64,000 bases of DNA from Anoplolepis gracilipes (GCF_047496725.1 NC_132986.1:5178501-5242500); one strand, 5' to 3'; positions 12,201-25,447 are shown, numbered from the stretch's first letter. The notes: generated by a model from the letters alone, not told the origin. Numbers and translations: made by a program.

Positions 12201-14004
12201 AGTTAAGAAGTTTTCTAAGAAACAATATTTTCACAAATATCAAACATTCCGGACTAAATATTTTAGATTTTGAACTATGTGAGCGTCTAACAATAAATGC
12301 GACCAATATATATATGAATATATTAAAAAATGTACATATAAAAAACTACATACACACACACAAATGTATGTATGTATGTATATGTATGTATAGTTTTTAT
12401 ATGTACATTTTTAAATATATATATATATATATATATATTTAATATTAAATATTTATATATATATATTTAAATATATATTAAATATATATATAAATGTACA
12501 GATAAACTATTATATATATATATATACATATATGTTTCTAAACTATTAAAATACAATATTATATTGAAATATAAAAAAAAAAAAAACTTGTATATGTTGC
12601 TGATTATTAAAGCAAATATTATTTGATTATTATCAATGGTTGGTCATATACACAAATTACTATGTCAGTATTTCTATTTCCATCACGCGAGTATTTTCAC
12701 GCGATGTTTTTACAATATGTATGAATAATTTCGCAGAAAAATAAAGTTACTTCAAGAACGCACGTGCTTCTCTACACGTGGCTGCAAACGGTAGAAAGGA
12801 GCATGCGTATGTAACGATTGTGGGCTCGTCTACCCTCGCCGCACCCTCTGACGTCACACAGCCTCCATTTATTGATCCATTACGAAATTACAATCTATAT
12901 TTTGACTCAAGTAGAATGCAAGACGTAAGGAGACTAGATTAACCAAGATGGGTTTTGATATAATATATAGTAAATGAACTTTATAATGCTTTATAACTTT
13001 TATTGAAATAATTTATCTCAGAGATTCTCAAATATTATCTCACAACTTCCTCAATCAATTTATATACATTTAATTCTTAAAAAATTCTAAACTCAAAGAA
13101 CCTTTAAAGGAGGATATAGAAATTTTATTGAAAAAAACTAAAAATAAACTATTTCTTATAATCTTAAGATAATATTCTTATAATCTTAAAATAATCTTCT
13201 CAAATTTCAAAATAATTTGGAAAAAATCTATTAAATCTTATCTTTCAAAAGCAGGAATAAAAACATTTTTAATTTTCTTTTTAAACTTTACATATAATAT
13301 TTATTTATCAATATAATTTTTTTTAAATATAGAATTAAAAGAAATTACATAGTTTTAATTACGGATGTTAAACGATATATTTTTAACTTCCGCGAAACCA
13401 AAAACAGCAATTTATTTTTAATTCAAAATTATTCCTTGCCAAAGTTAAAATCAAGAGATAAGAATAGGAAGGAATAGAATGAAATTCAATCGCAGTTAAT
13501 CCTTGACCTTTCACGACCGAAAGAAGTAAAAACCTATTAAATTTTAATTCTCTTCTTACTCTGTTCTTCCGAGAGATATATTCGCCAATTATACAAAAGC
13601 TTTCATTTATATATATAGCATTCATTTATATATTTAGCATTTTTTTTAAATATTTGTGTCATATTTACAGCAACGCGTGCAAAGATATTACATATTTACG
13701 AATATACGCATGTCTTTTCTCAAGGAAAATTAACCCGTCAGTAGAGAGGGTGGTTCTAGATACGAAGCCAGTTCTGTCGCAAGCTTCGCCGCGGCCGGAT
13801 GTACAAGTGGGGTGGTCTGCGCGCCGGGGCGAAACTTGCAAGCTCCCCCTTTATCGAGCTTGCAGATGGCTGTGCCTTTTCGATTTTGACGTGTCCCTCC
13901 GTGTTTCTCCCCGTTCGTTCATTCGCGCCCTTCGTGGTACAATATTTCTGTCGTTTAATTCGTCGTTCGCTTTATCGTTCGCTCCACAATCAGCATCCCT
14001 CGAC
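12201..14004. other. DPM1 3' flank and CEP104 upstream region
   Basis: It begins with the DPM1 3' UTR, with AATAAA near 12289 and (TA)n tracts around 12415-12535. A GC-richer patch lies at 12750-12870. AT-rich sequence follows to about 13650. From 13740 to 14004 the sequence is GC-rich and probably holds the CEP104 5' UTR and promoter. The open frame running through it from 13654 continues past the CEP104 ATG but looks non-coding upstream of it. Confidence 0.5.
12761..12856. promoter_or_regulatory. Two E-boxes plus a CRE-like palindrome
   Basis: CACGTG occurs at 12761-12766 and again at 12775-12780, fourteen bases apart. A perfect TGACGTCA lies at 12849-12856, all within one GC-rich patch in otherwise AT-rich sequence. 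Such sites bind bHLH-type and bZIP-type factors respectively. Position, between DPM1 and CEP104, fits an enhancer or an upstream promoter. Functional use is inferred from motifs only. Confidence 0.35.
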
Positions 14005-15136
14005 ATGCCCAGGAAGGTCGGATTCAATGTCGTCTACGCCACGAGTAAGACTACCAGACTTAGATTTGCAAAATAAACCGCATACTAACCTCGAGTCGGA
14101 AAAGAGTTGAACAAACAACTAAATTCAATAGATTTAATTTAATAGATATAAGTGGATATAATAATTCCATCAAAAATTTGCTGTTTGGCTATTTTCCTAA
14201 ATAATGCAGCATTCATTACATAATAAATAAAATAGTGTGATTCGTGATTGTGTGTAGTCCTATAAAAATTAGTTAACGTTGTAACTAAGAATTTTCAACT
14301 AATTATGGGAATAGTTTTAAATAAAATTATAGAATTTTTTTCAAATTTTCTTTTCGTTTCTGAAATTCATCCTTTATGGGAGCTTGATCTGGTATAATTC
14401 TTAGCGCTTCAATTATTTTTGATACGGTCCATCAGAAAATTTTGCCAAGATTTTACCACGTTTCAATTTTCATTTCTCATCATATATATTCGGATTATAT
14501 ATACATTGATTTCTTCTATCGCGACGAGCCGTGGTTCTCTCAATTTGCGACGAAGCATGTTATTCGGCACATGTCTCCGGTCTAATCGATACAAGCAATA
14601 TCTGTTTGTGTTAAACTGTAGAATTAATTATAAAAATATATTATATAATATTATATTCGTAAATGCGCAGTTTTAGAATAATTCTGTTATACACGTTCTA
14701 TTAATATGCAATTATAAATTGCGCACGAAACTGCAGTATTACGTGACGATATTGTGTGCTATTTCTCTCAAAAGATATGCGATTTGAAATTCTAGAAAGA
14801 GTAAATAGCATATAAAATACTGATTTCTTTTTGCATAAAAAGTTGCAAATTCTGAAAATATGAATAAAAATAGACAGCTAAAATGATAAACGAGAAAATA
14901 TTTCGGAAAAATATCTAAGCACTAAATAACAATATATTCAGCACATATATTATGCAACTAAGTGTCAATAATTAAGTAACGTATAGTGTATGTGTATATA
15001 TATATATTGTTTCCTTCATATATAGTAAAAGAGTTAAGAACTAAATCGAGCATGCTCGATAGACAAGTATAATAGCTGTGGATTGACATTTTAATCGAAT
15101 GCTTCTAACTCTAGATATTTTAACTATTATTATATT

Positions 15137-15202
<66 letters not shown>

Positions 15203-17762
15203 TATATATATCATCCTGATGTTTAATTATTTCACTCTATTAAGCAAGATAATTATATAAGCATTATATAAGCATTTAAGCAAGATAATCAAATTACTTT
15301 AAAGCAATTTTTTCATTACATTTTAATCTCGTGAGATTAATTTCGTCATTACCTCGCGTAATATATATGAGAGATACACATTGATAAAAAAATGTACATA
15401 CATATTTACTTTGAAATTAAATTTAAAATAATAGGAAAAATGGAATAATATGTATTGGAGTATTAATATATATGCTCTGGAATAATATGCCCAGATAACA
15501 CAAGCTATTCGAAAATAATTCATTTTTATGTCACCAATTTTGAGTCCCTTTTATAAAATGTATTCTATATGTATTTCAAAAGAGACTCAAAATTGGTGAC
15601 ATAAAAATGAATTCTTTTCGAATAGTTTGTGTTATCTGGGTATTGTTTCCTTTATGGTAGAAAAATTAAGTGACTTAGGATATTTAATTACATTTTAAAA
15701 TCTATTTTTCAGGCGAGGAGGACAGGCACTCGTCGCTAGAGCTTAATGTTCACGGGCCAACGGTAAGAGGTTGGCAAAGTGCAAGAAATTGCACGTATCC
15801 TCAGGAACTGATCCTACGTCTTCATGGACCCACAAAACTTACAAGGATACAGGTTCTGGCTCATCAGTATCTCATACGTAAGTGTATTATATAAAAAACT
15901 ATTCACTATTAGAAATTATATTTTGAACTATTTACACAATTTAACTTTCGAAAAATAATATACTTAAACAGATTTTTTAATATTAATAATATTAATAATT
16001 TCGCGAGAAATAGATAGTTCAAACATAAATTAAAAAGTAATTGAAAAGTACGACTTGTGTATATGTAAATGCAACTAATTACAAAAAATAATATCTCTTG
16101 TAATAAAAAAATATTGAAAAAATTTTATTTTCTTAGGAAGAAAGAGAGAAATCTTATATTTATTAATTTTCTAAAATTACTTAAGATAAAAATACTAATT
16201 AATCTATCAATTAAAATAAAATTACTAATTAATAACATGCCAACAAATTATGTAAAATATAAGTAAATAGAAGTAAAATATAATTATTAACGCATCGCTT
16301 AATCAAATAAATCCCAATACTCTTCCGATTAAAGTTACTATTGTCCATTTAAAATGGCATTCTAGTTAAAAAGCAATTTGCCGACAATGGAAATTGAATT
16401 AACGAGTCTACTGTAATTTCCTGGGGCTACATCAACTCCTCCTCTTTCGCTTGCTTGTTCCGGGTGTAATGCCGGAAATGAAACTTACCGAGTGGCAAGA
16501 AAATCGTGTCAGTTTTCAATCTGAGATTATGACCGGATAAAATAAAAGTCTTTTCCGATAAAAATTATTGAGACAATTTTCCCAAGAAATGTGTATTGTA
16601 ACATTATTTATTTTAATTGTAGCTGAGAAGTTGGAAATCTGGACATCGAGGGAAGAAAATGCATCCACTTCGACGGACTTCAGTTACCTGGGCTACATTA
16701 CGCTGTCCGATAATGCGTCGACCCTTTACAAGAGCAGGGAGCTGAAAAGCGTGGCTCTTCCTGAGACGGAAGCGCTTTCATTGAAGCTCAGGCTACACAA
16801 ACCGCACAGTAACGCGCACAACACCTATTGTCAGGTATGAGCCACTTTGATAGTTAACTATAAAATAAAATAAAAATATAGTTTAATAAAAATGCATAGA
16901 ATAAGCTGAACTAAAATATGAAATTAATTTAGAAGAAAAATTATAAAAAATGCACAGAAATTTATATTTTTTTAATTCTCTGCAATAAAGAACTAAAAAT
17001 TATTTTTTTCCAATCAGGTTGGTCTTATTGCTATAAATATACTTGGTGAACCCTACGGTCAAGAATTAACCGGACAGGGAGATGCTCCATATAATCCACA
17101 CTATACCTCGCCTTACGACGATCTAGCGTTTGAAATGTACGTCGATCGAGAAGTAGCCAAACTTATAAGACAGATGGAAACGAAAAAATTGCTGGCGGTG
17201 GAAGAGGAGAGATTCGAATACGCTTCGAAATTGAAAGTGGCAATGGAAAATTTAAGAAAAGCAGGAGAGCGGCTAGGCAAATACGAATTGGAAAAGAAGT
17301 ACGCCATAGCTTTAGAAGACTACGACAAGGCCAAAGCTAAAAAGGCCCAAGCTCAACAATACAGACAACAGGTCTATCAATCGTTGGAGATATACAATTT
17401 GCTCGAGGTTCATGGGGTGAGTAACGTTTGCAACTTTTTCGAAACTTTTTATCGGCAAAAGTTCGATAGTAATAATGAAAAAAAATAATACAGCCTGTAG
17501 AAAAAAACAATTTGTCATCCGTGGACGATACAGAGCAAACATCAGCTGACACCTCGAAAACAGCGACGTTGCCTGACGATGTCACATCTCCTCCGAGATT
17601 AGTTATACCACCCAATCGCAATGGTGCCTTGTCACCTACTGGCCCTGCACATCAACCACCGGTGTCGCCTTTACATCAAAAATCGAATAGTCCCGGTATA
17701 ATTTATTTAAGGATTATTATGCGCGTTTCTCTCTCTCTCTCTCTCTCTCTCCCCCCCCCTCT

Positions 17763-17798
<36 letters not shown>

Positions 17799-20660
17799 TA
17801 TAATTTAAATTTTTAGATTTAAAAAATTTTTACGTAATATTATATCTTTATATTTTTGTATTTTCCAGAGGTAACCGATAGTCCGACGAATGGAGTCCAT
17901 GAAAAACAGAGCAACTGTAATAAGGGATCTCTCAGGCGGAAAACTAAATCAGCGGGCCCGGCTCTTCGCTCAAGTTACGAAGCTTATGAAGAAAGAACGA
18001 TTCCCGCTCTGAGACAGTAAGATAATATAATGTTGAAATTGTGATGACATAGAAATGATATATGTAAGCTTTCATTTAAACATCTTTTTTAGTTCGCATA
18101 CGAATGAATTCACAAGAGAATGCCACCTAGATAGCACAGAGACGAAAGTTACTTCGAAACTTAACGACAGGGAGAAAAAACAAGCTGCATTGCCTATCAC
18201 GGTCTTCGGAATGGACATGGTAAGAATAACATTATCAAAGCTATTTTCTATAATCTCTAAATACAGGCGAGTAATAATAGCGATTGCATACAGGTGGAGA
18301 AATTCTATTCGAAGCAATTCACGGATAAGGAGGAAGGACTGATGCAACTAAAAGAAGAATTAAAATCGTTCGATCCGGAGGTGTCAAAGCATTCTCCGAA
18401 TAAAGTAGCCAGAGCGGCGATTCTATTGTTGCACAGAGCTCTAAGGGACAAGGTTTTCAGCGTGTATAGTTTAGCTGCGCAACTTATCAGGATCTTCTTC
18501 GCTGAGTTCGCTGCGGATAGGTAAACTTTTGTTATTAGAAAATGTCATTATTCTTAGTGTATTATAATAAACTTCTAATATTTTCCAACTAATGATTTAT
18601 TAATAATTTATTCAGAGTATCCTCGACTGAGATCGCCAGAAGCGTTGAACGTTTGCTGCCGGAACTTTTGACAAAGTCCGGTGACACTACTCCCAGGATA
18701 CATAATATGGCAGTGCATACAATCCTCAGTATGGCAGACTGCAAATGTGTGCGAGAATTGCATATAATACCGGTGCATTTAACTAGGCCCGTCAACAGTA
18801 GTACGCATCAAAGACTAGCGCTGAGCAGACTGGAAATGGTGGAACAACTGATACTGAGCCATGGCATCTCCACGGAAAAACAAAGGTGATTCTGAACTAT
18901 ATACTCAAGACGATTCAGTCTGCATGAGAATTATCAAATGTTTTGAGGAGTCTTGGACCTCTGCCGTCGAAGCGCCGTTTCTCAGGCTTTATCATCTAGT
19001 CGATTCGCAGAGGTCTTTCCTCAAGACCATGTATTATTAAAACGCAATTACTCTGATAAGGTATTGTAACTGTTGTAGCGGGTTGACTTGTCGGACGTTA
19101 TCCGAATTAGGTTCTTCCGGTCTGCACCATCCGGCCGAGGCGGTACGAAAGGTCTCCGAGAGAATTCTTGTGTTGGTGTATAAAGTCAATCCCAGATTGG
19201 TGCGAAAGCAATTACCGCCTGACGACGATATAACTCGACGAAATCTGTTGTATCGTCAGCTCTTCCATGAATTCGATTTGATCGATCTTCAGGTAGGTTC
19301 GAATGTATAAAACAGTTACGTTCAGATTTCGAATTTATATGCAAATAATTGCAGAGGAAAAAGGAAGCTGAATCCACCCATAAAGCAACAACGACGCCTA
19401 CGCGAACTAAATCTACAGAAAACAATGTAACTAATTTAACTAAATCACCCTCGAGATCGAGTCCGGTCGTAAGTACCGGAAGTTCAACGAGTATCACGTC
19501 TCCGTCCGAGAACAGTATTGATCATAAGGGAGATAAGTACGTTCAATATAAATTAAAATTTATAAATTATTTTGCAATAGATATGAAACTTTTTGATGTC
19601 TCTTTTCGTTTATCAGAATGTGCATATTTTGCCTATCAAAGGGTCAAGTCTATTCTGAAGAAGGTCTGAACATACATTATTGGAGGACTTGTCCTATGTT
19701 AACAAAATGTGAAGCGTGTAAGCAAGTCGTAGAAATTTCTTACTTGAATCTACATTTGTTAAGTAAGTACCCAAGAATTTCAACATATACGACATTAAAT
19801 AATCAAGTGACATTTAATAATCGAAACTATTCTATAAAAAAACACAATTAAAAAACATAAAATTGAGAAATATAATTATTTATGAATATTTCCTCTCTAT
19901 TTCTGTCTCTCTCTCTCTTATATTGTAGAGTTATATATATTAATAATATGTAATAAATGTTATCAACTCTTTTTTTTACAGATGAATGCGATATGAGGAG
20001 TAATTATGTAAAATGTGAAACATGTAAACAAGCAGTCCATGAAAGTACATTTGAAAATCATAGGCAAGACAAAAAATGCACAAGTAAATACTACCTTACT
20101 ATCCTAGTACCATTTATAATATTGAAAATCAATTTACAATTGTCAGTACTGGAAATCAAGTATGACAGAAATTTGAATCTTAATTTTTGTTTTAGAACCT
20201 ATAGAGGGATATGAACGCTGTCCCCTCTGTTTGGCTTTGGTCAATCAAAACAAATGGAGAGAACACCTTATGGGAGAACATCCATGTATAAATAATCCTC
20301 GAAGCAAAATTGGAAAAACTTGTAAGTCTTGATATATCTTAAACTTAAAAAGAAAAAAAAAATATATATATATATATAATATCCCTTATTTAAACTATTA
20401 TTTATAATAAAATATTAAATAAGATTAAATAAACAGATAAAAAGATTTTTACTCTCTCTCTCTCTACGAGTATGTGTATATACATAAAGCTTTTTTAAAA
20501 ATTTAGAGACTCAATAGTTATAAAGCAATACAGAGAATGAAATATTTTATATAACTTTAATGAAACTCGAAATTCTTATATAATTTTAGGTTCGAAATCA
20601 CCATCTAACTCACAAAATCTCAGCGGCAAGTTAACATCGCCAACGGGTAGAGATTACTAG
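14005..20660 (+). CDS. CEP104: Centrosomal protein of 104 kDa (CEP104)
   Basis: CEP104 sits at ciliary tips and centrioles and binds tubulin and microtubule ends. Fifteen exons join in phase: 14005-14044, 15713-15877, 16623-16834, 17018-17416, 17494-17695, 17869-18016, 18093-18219, 18294-18520, 18616-18885, 19079-19292, 19355-19536, 19617-19762, 19982-20083, 20196-20321 and 20590-20660. They encode 876 residues, near the human 925. The N-terminal jelly-roll domain opens MPRKVGF and contains PTVRGW, VLAHQYLI and CQVGLIAINILG. A coiled coil follows (RQMETKKLLAVEEERFEYASKL region, ~190-270). A serine/proline-rich linker leads to a TOG-like helical array (~432-668), then tandem zinc-binding motifs (CIFCLSKG, KCEACKQVV, KCETCKQAV, CPLCLALV). 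The initiator is the first ATG before conserved KVGF; exon 1 codes only 13 residues plus one base. Confidence 0.96.
15141..15200. repeat. (TC)30 microsatellite
   Basis: Sixty uninterrupted bases of TC dinucleotide in CEP104 intron 1, pyrimidine-rich on the sense strand. Confidence 0.97.
15490..15640. mobile_element. Long foldback (palindromic MITE-like) element
   Basis: Arms 15490-15552 and 15578-15640 are inverted complements over 63 bases. By hand pairing there is one G-T wobble (504/626), plus mismatches at 516/614 and 547/583, around a 25-base loop. The outer ends read CCCAGATAACACAA. It lies in CEP104 intron 1 on the sense strand, so the primary transcript would contain the hairpin. The most economical reading is a young non-autonomous foldback transposon; an hpRNA-type siRNA source is the alternative. 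Confidence 0.8.
17727..17793. repeat. (CT)n / C-run low-complexity tract
   Basis: A CT dinucleotide tract interrupted by a run of nine C and a CTCCCCTCTC segment. It lies in the CEP104 intron between 17695 and 17869, about 30 bases after the donor. Confidence 0.95.
18940..19027 (+). ncRNA. Intronic pre-miRNA-like hairpin (candidate)
   Basis: The 193-base CEP104 intron 18886-19078 holds an imperfect hairpin. Bases 18940-18949 pair with 19018-19027, 18955-18964 with 19007-19016, and 18966-18970 with 19000-19004. This gives about 25 pairs including a few G-T wobbles, internal loops of 5/1 and 1/2 bases, and a 29-base terminal loop. The arms carry GACCTCTGC and GCAGAGGTC. Total length of about 88 bases fits an animal pre-miRNA. 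I do not recognise the arms as a named miRNA, and the pairing was done by eye without energy calculation. Confidence 0.35.
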
Positions 20661-21580
20661 CATCAGGCATCAACCTCAAAACCAACGGAGGAACTCGACA
20701 AGTCTTAGGAAGATTTTTTTATTTTATTTCTTTTTATAGTTTATATATGTATGTTATGAGCTGTATCCAGCCTTTTTCATATTTGTATCTACATTTAAAT
20801 GATTTTTATAGCAGAACCCGTCCTTTCTATTGGTAAAGATTCATATTGAAAGATTTTAATTGTAAGTTGAAAATCCTAATGTTTAACATTTTAGATAACA
20901 CGCTTATATCAAGCGAATTTGTGGAAGATATGACTCGACTGAAAGTCAAGGCAAGAAATTTTAGAACTGTTGTTAACAGGTTTCACTCTTTCTCGCATTG
21001 TTATCATATGATACCCATGACATTTACAGGGATGTATCAATTATTAAAGTAGTGATATCAGATGTTAAAGGAACATCAAAACATTTCGGAATTAATGATA
21101 CCTTTGCATCCGGCCATATTTATAAGAAAAAATTTGTATTATATATTCTGACGAGATGCATCATATAGGGATTAGAAAAAGGAAAGCTGCTTATCGCATG
21201 TAATTTCATAAAACAGTTATTTCATAGAAAATGGAGAGTAAAATTAATCATTTTATCATCATTCCATTGTTGTTTTTTATCCTACAAAATCATGTTTTTT
21301 ATTTAACTCATTCATAATATAATTCATTAAACCACATTATTTCAACATTCGATTATCACTAGATCAAATAAAAGTAATGTTCAGTTAAACAAAAAATATA
21401 ATTCGAATTTTTCATTTAAATGTAGCACACGGCAGAAAGGACGAATGTAAGAAATTAGAAAAATTGACAAGTTATAATTACATCGAACTGCATCGAACAA
21501 TGATTTATTAGTGTTAATTGGCATCTCTGCACCATTGATTTTGTTCTATGCCAATATCATTCCTCGTTACAAATTTTTCA
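20661..21580. other. Convergent 3' ends of CEP104 and NSUN2
   Basis: A 920-base interval between two stop codons facing each other. It should hold both 3' UTRs: AATAAA on the plus strand near 21366 and, in minus-strand sense, near 21502. No coding signal is seen apart from small frames at 20846-21052. Confidence 0.6.
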
Positions 21581-24500
21581 TTAATCTTCAGTTCCAATAT
21601 CATCATTATTGACGTCCTCGACTAATGTGGTTGTACGATTTTCCTTGAATTTATTTTTCTCTGTGAAATTACAAGATAAATAATTATTTATCTTCTATGG
21701 CAGTATAATACTGTATGATATGTTCATGTACCACAACATACCAAATTTAGAACAATCTGCTCCTAAAAGCCGTAAGTAGTGAACCGCGTCGCAAGTAGGC
21801 ACATATGCTCTGAGAGACATTATGCCCCTCCATCCTGCCAGTTGAAGATTTAGTTGATTTATATTGTCGGTCTTCTCTTCTTTGTATAACAGTATACAAC
21901 TTCCAGTTGCTTAAAAATTAAATATATTTTTCAAGTATATATATATATATATATATATTTGTGTATTGTCATGTAAAAGTAAAAAATCAGCATTATTATA
22001 TTTACTGAAGTCTTTGAGACGTTCTTGAGTATCTGGACTTAATTTTACAATTTCAGGTGGTGTATGTGGATTATCACTTTGTAAAAGCATTATTAAATCT
22101 TCTTTCGAAATTCTAAGCTTTCTGTTATCACTTATGTAATGACTGATACTCTGCATTCCTTCTTGAGCAAGTCGAAAAGCACATTTCATATTTTTATTAT
22201 CACATCGCACAAAAGTTTTAACGCCAGTATTAATCATTTTAACTTTATTTTCATTAGATATCACTATGTTACGAATTGCTGGTGATGTAAAGTAAATATT
22301 TTTCTTCTTTCCTTCATGACATCTTACTAGCAGACATCGCGGATCCAAATCATCAGATATACCATAAAAATCTCTGAAAATATATTGATAATACAATATA
22401 AAAAACAAATTACATTAATATAAAAAAAATTCAAACTCACTTAATAGACTGCCATACATCTTCCGTCTCATCTTTAAAAAAAACAAATGGATCTTCCCTA
22501 TAGCCAACAATTTTTCTTCGTTTCCTTTGCAGATCTCGTGATTTCTTTTCTTCTTCTAATAACCTTTTTCCACTTTCTGAAAACTCATCTCGTGAAGTTT
22601 CTTCTTTCGAAGTTAGTCCATCCTTATTTTCATTATCATTTTGAGTTTGTACATTCTGATTTGATTCACTTTCCCATGGCAGAGATTTTACTTTCTCCAA
22701 TACAGCCACGAAAAAACCTCCAGTATCTTGATGATGTGGTAATATTCTCATACTATATAATTGGCAAAGTAAAAAATGTAGTCTACAAAAATGATTCAAT
22801 TCATTTGTTAAATTATTTGGTATTTACCAACGTTCAAGATTAAATTTGGAAGCCTCGTTTGCTTGTGGAGGAAACATTTTTGGCCGTACTTGCGTTTGCC
22901 ATTGCTCTGGAACTTCGTCCCAAGTGTTATAGTATTGTAAATTTTTAGACGCTGGTTTCCAGTGTGTAACACCTGAAATATATTATTATATTCATATACA
23001 CAGTACATTTTGAAAGATTAAAGAAATCCTTTTTTTAAGTATTTTAAGTATTGTTGATCTTAAGACTAACCAGGGTCGCATAATAATCCTGGTACTAAGT
23101 TTCTACAATCAATTAACTGTACTGAGTCTCCAGTTTCACAAAGAAGCCTGTAAAGCACTGCTTCATTTTCTATTGGATTTAATGAACATGTAGAATATAC
23201 CATTCTCCCTCCAACTGTTAGCATTTCCAAGCCGCGTTTTGCTATCCTATACTGAATTCTACAAAAGAGTTAAGATTAATTTATCTCTATTATTATTCAT
23301 ATAATACATAAATTTATAGCAGCTTATTTTAAGCTTATTTTTACCCATGTAGATTACTGCCATTAGCAGGACTCCATTTGCACCATATATCTGGATTCTT
23401 TCGCATAGTACCGTCACCACTACATGGGACATCTGCAAGTATCCTATCAAATCTACCAAAGGACAAAGTTTATATAATTATTTTCTTGATATATAATTAT
23501 TATTGAGTTTGAATTACTTACTTTAATGTGTCTTTTGTACCATCTGAATTAGTAATTATAAAGTTAGGCATAACAGATGAATCATGATTTGTAATAAGAA
23601 TGTTTGGACTATTTAGTCTTTTAGCTTGATGTACCAGCATATAGCAGCGATTATTGTCAAGATCATTGGCTATTACAAAACCCTCTAAGATAAGCATTTA
23701 AATAATTAGTATATGATGCTTATTTGTATATAATGCTTATTTCTCTTAACAAACTTAATATTAACTACCTGGAGGAATATTTCCTTCATCTGCATGTATC
23801 ATTTCTATAAGTTGCGCTGTCTTGGATCCTGGTGCAGCACACATATCAAGAACCTGTAAATAAAATTAGTATATTTTATTTTATTCCATCAGTTGTGAAT
23901 AATTTTAATAGATTTAAAAAAATACCTTATGTGAAGGCTTCACATCCAATACCAAAGGAGGAACCATACTAACTACTTCCTGTCTGCTGATACTACCATT
24001 GTTAGTTTCAGCGATAAGAAAGTTATGCAGCCTAAAGTATGCTTCAGATCGTCTAATATCTTTTCTAGTCAATTGCAATTGCCATGCCAATTCTTCTGGA
24101 TAAAAGGGTAAACTACGTAATATAGTTTTTACTTCATTGTTAGAATCTTCTTTATCACCATCCAGATTTGCATTTAAAATTTCTTTAAAGAAATCACTTT
24201 TGATTATCTCCAATAAGACTTTAGCTTCAGCCTTTGAACCAGTAATACGAAAAGCAACTGGTAAATTGGTCCTCATAGTGCTGATAAACGCATCCCATTT
24301 ATCTTCTGGAACTATTCCTTGTGTCTTGTAATAATTCTCAAAATCTTTGTTCTCCCTGATAATATCTGCATAACTTCTATGGGGAGTACTATCCCATTCA
24401 TCCTTTTTCTACAAAAAAATATTATAATTATATAATCAATATATAACTTTCTAAATTTACATTCCTATCAAATAATAATATTAAATAAGATAAGAAAAAA

Positions 24501-24811
24501 AAGAATTTAAAGATATTTAAAAACATACATACAGTATATACACACATATGCATTTATATCATATCTATCTAAAATACATAAGCGAGTATATATATATATA
24601 TGTATACATATATAAATTATTTAATAATTTCATAATTTAATTATTTTCATAATTTAATCATTAAATATACATATTTTTTTTTAATCTCGTATAACCATAA
24701 TCTCTTTTATTTATGTAATTTTGATATTAATGATTTTAATCATACTTTTAGTTTCTCACGACGTTTTTCAGCGAAATTCTTTTTCGGCTTATTTCTTCGT
24801 CCTTTACCCAT
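21581..24811 (-). CDS. NSUN2: RNA cytosine-C5 methyltransferase NSUN2
   Basis: NSUN2 installs 5-methylcytosine in tRNAs and other RNAs using SAM. Eleven exons (minus order): 24746-24811, 23926-24408, 23769-23853, 23522-23684, 23345-23452, 23071-23258, 22828-22972, 22441-22752, 22006-22373, 21742-21909 and 21581-21660, giving 721 residues (human 767). A basic N-terminus (MGKGRRNKPKKN) resembles a nuclear/nucleolar signal. The SAM-binding loop LDMCAAPGSKT starts at 185. The two RsmB-family catalytic cysteines are Cys276 in DVPCSGDGTM and Cys326 in YSTCSLNPIE, 50 residues apart as in human. Further family blocks are FYPEELAW, RILPHHQDTGGFFVA and GYREDPFVF. The exon 9 donor at GACTTCA|GTAAAT is chosen because it restores phase and family alignment; reading through gives a spurious IYIYIY tail. 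VPS35 lies upstream in the same orientation. Confidence 0.97.
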
Positions 24812-25137
24812 GTTTTAATAGTAGTTTTGATTAATTAACACTAATAATTACACAAACACACATAAATACTATTTTAGTAGTATTAATTTACAAGTAAATA
24901 TGAATAATCGTTCCACTACACGCGGTTGTCTGACACGTGGTAGGTTAACTTATAGCCATTTGGCGCTTGGCGCTCGACACCTGCAGGTTACAGGCTGCAA
25001 CGTATAACAAGCGTTGAATGAACAAAAAATTGAAATATGCAAATATGCCGAGGAAGTGGATTAATAAAATCATTTGAATCATAATGAATTATTTAATATA
25101 CATATATAATGTTATAGTTCTACTAATTCCAACAATA

Positions 25138-25197
<60 letters not shown>

Positions 25198-25447
25198 ATT
25201 AAGAAATAATTAACAATTAAGAAATATAATTATTGTTTTTTACAACACAGTTAATTTACTTCGAACTAATGAGTCACCGTTTATATTAGTCTAGAAGTCT
25301 GTTTGCAATAAAAATAAAGAATAAAAATTAAGTTAATCAAGATGCTAATATAATCAATGCTAATGTTTATTGGTCTTATCGATCCATAATATTGTCCATA
25401 TTCTAGAAGTCTTTTATTTACAAAATTACAATGCCAATTCTATGCAT
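24812..25447. other. NSUN2 upstream region and VPS35 3' flank
   Basis: A 636-base gap between two minus-strand genes. The half next to NSUN2 (24920-25010) is GC-richer and probably its promoter. The VPS35 side contains AATAAA in minus sense at 25413-25418, 30 bases past the stop, a good polyadenylation signal. An (AT)n tract separates them. Confidence 0.6.
25141..25194. repeat. (AT)27 microsatellite
   Basis: Fifty-four uninterrupted bases of AT dinucleotide in the VPS35-NSUN2 intergenic gap. Confidence 0.97.

Noticed and set aside
15045..15060. Perfect 16-bp palindrome ATCGAGCATGCTCGAT
   Set aside because: Too short and isolated to call a regulatory site or element in a 64-kb window.
21911..22005. 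NSUN2 exon 9 extended into the AT repeat
   Set aside because: Using the donor at 22005 restores phase and aligns to the family; the extension ends in IYIYIY and a stop.
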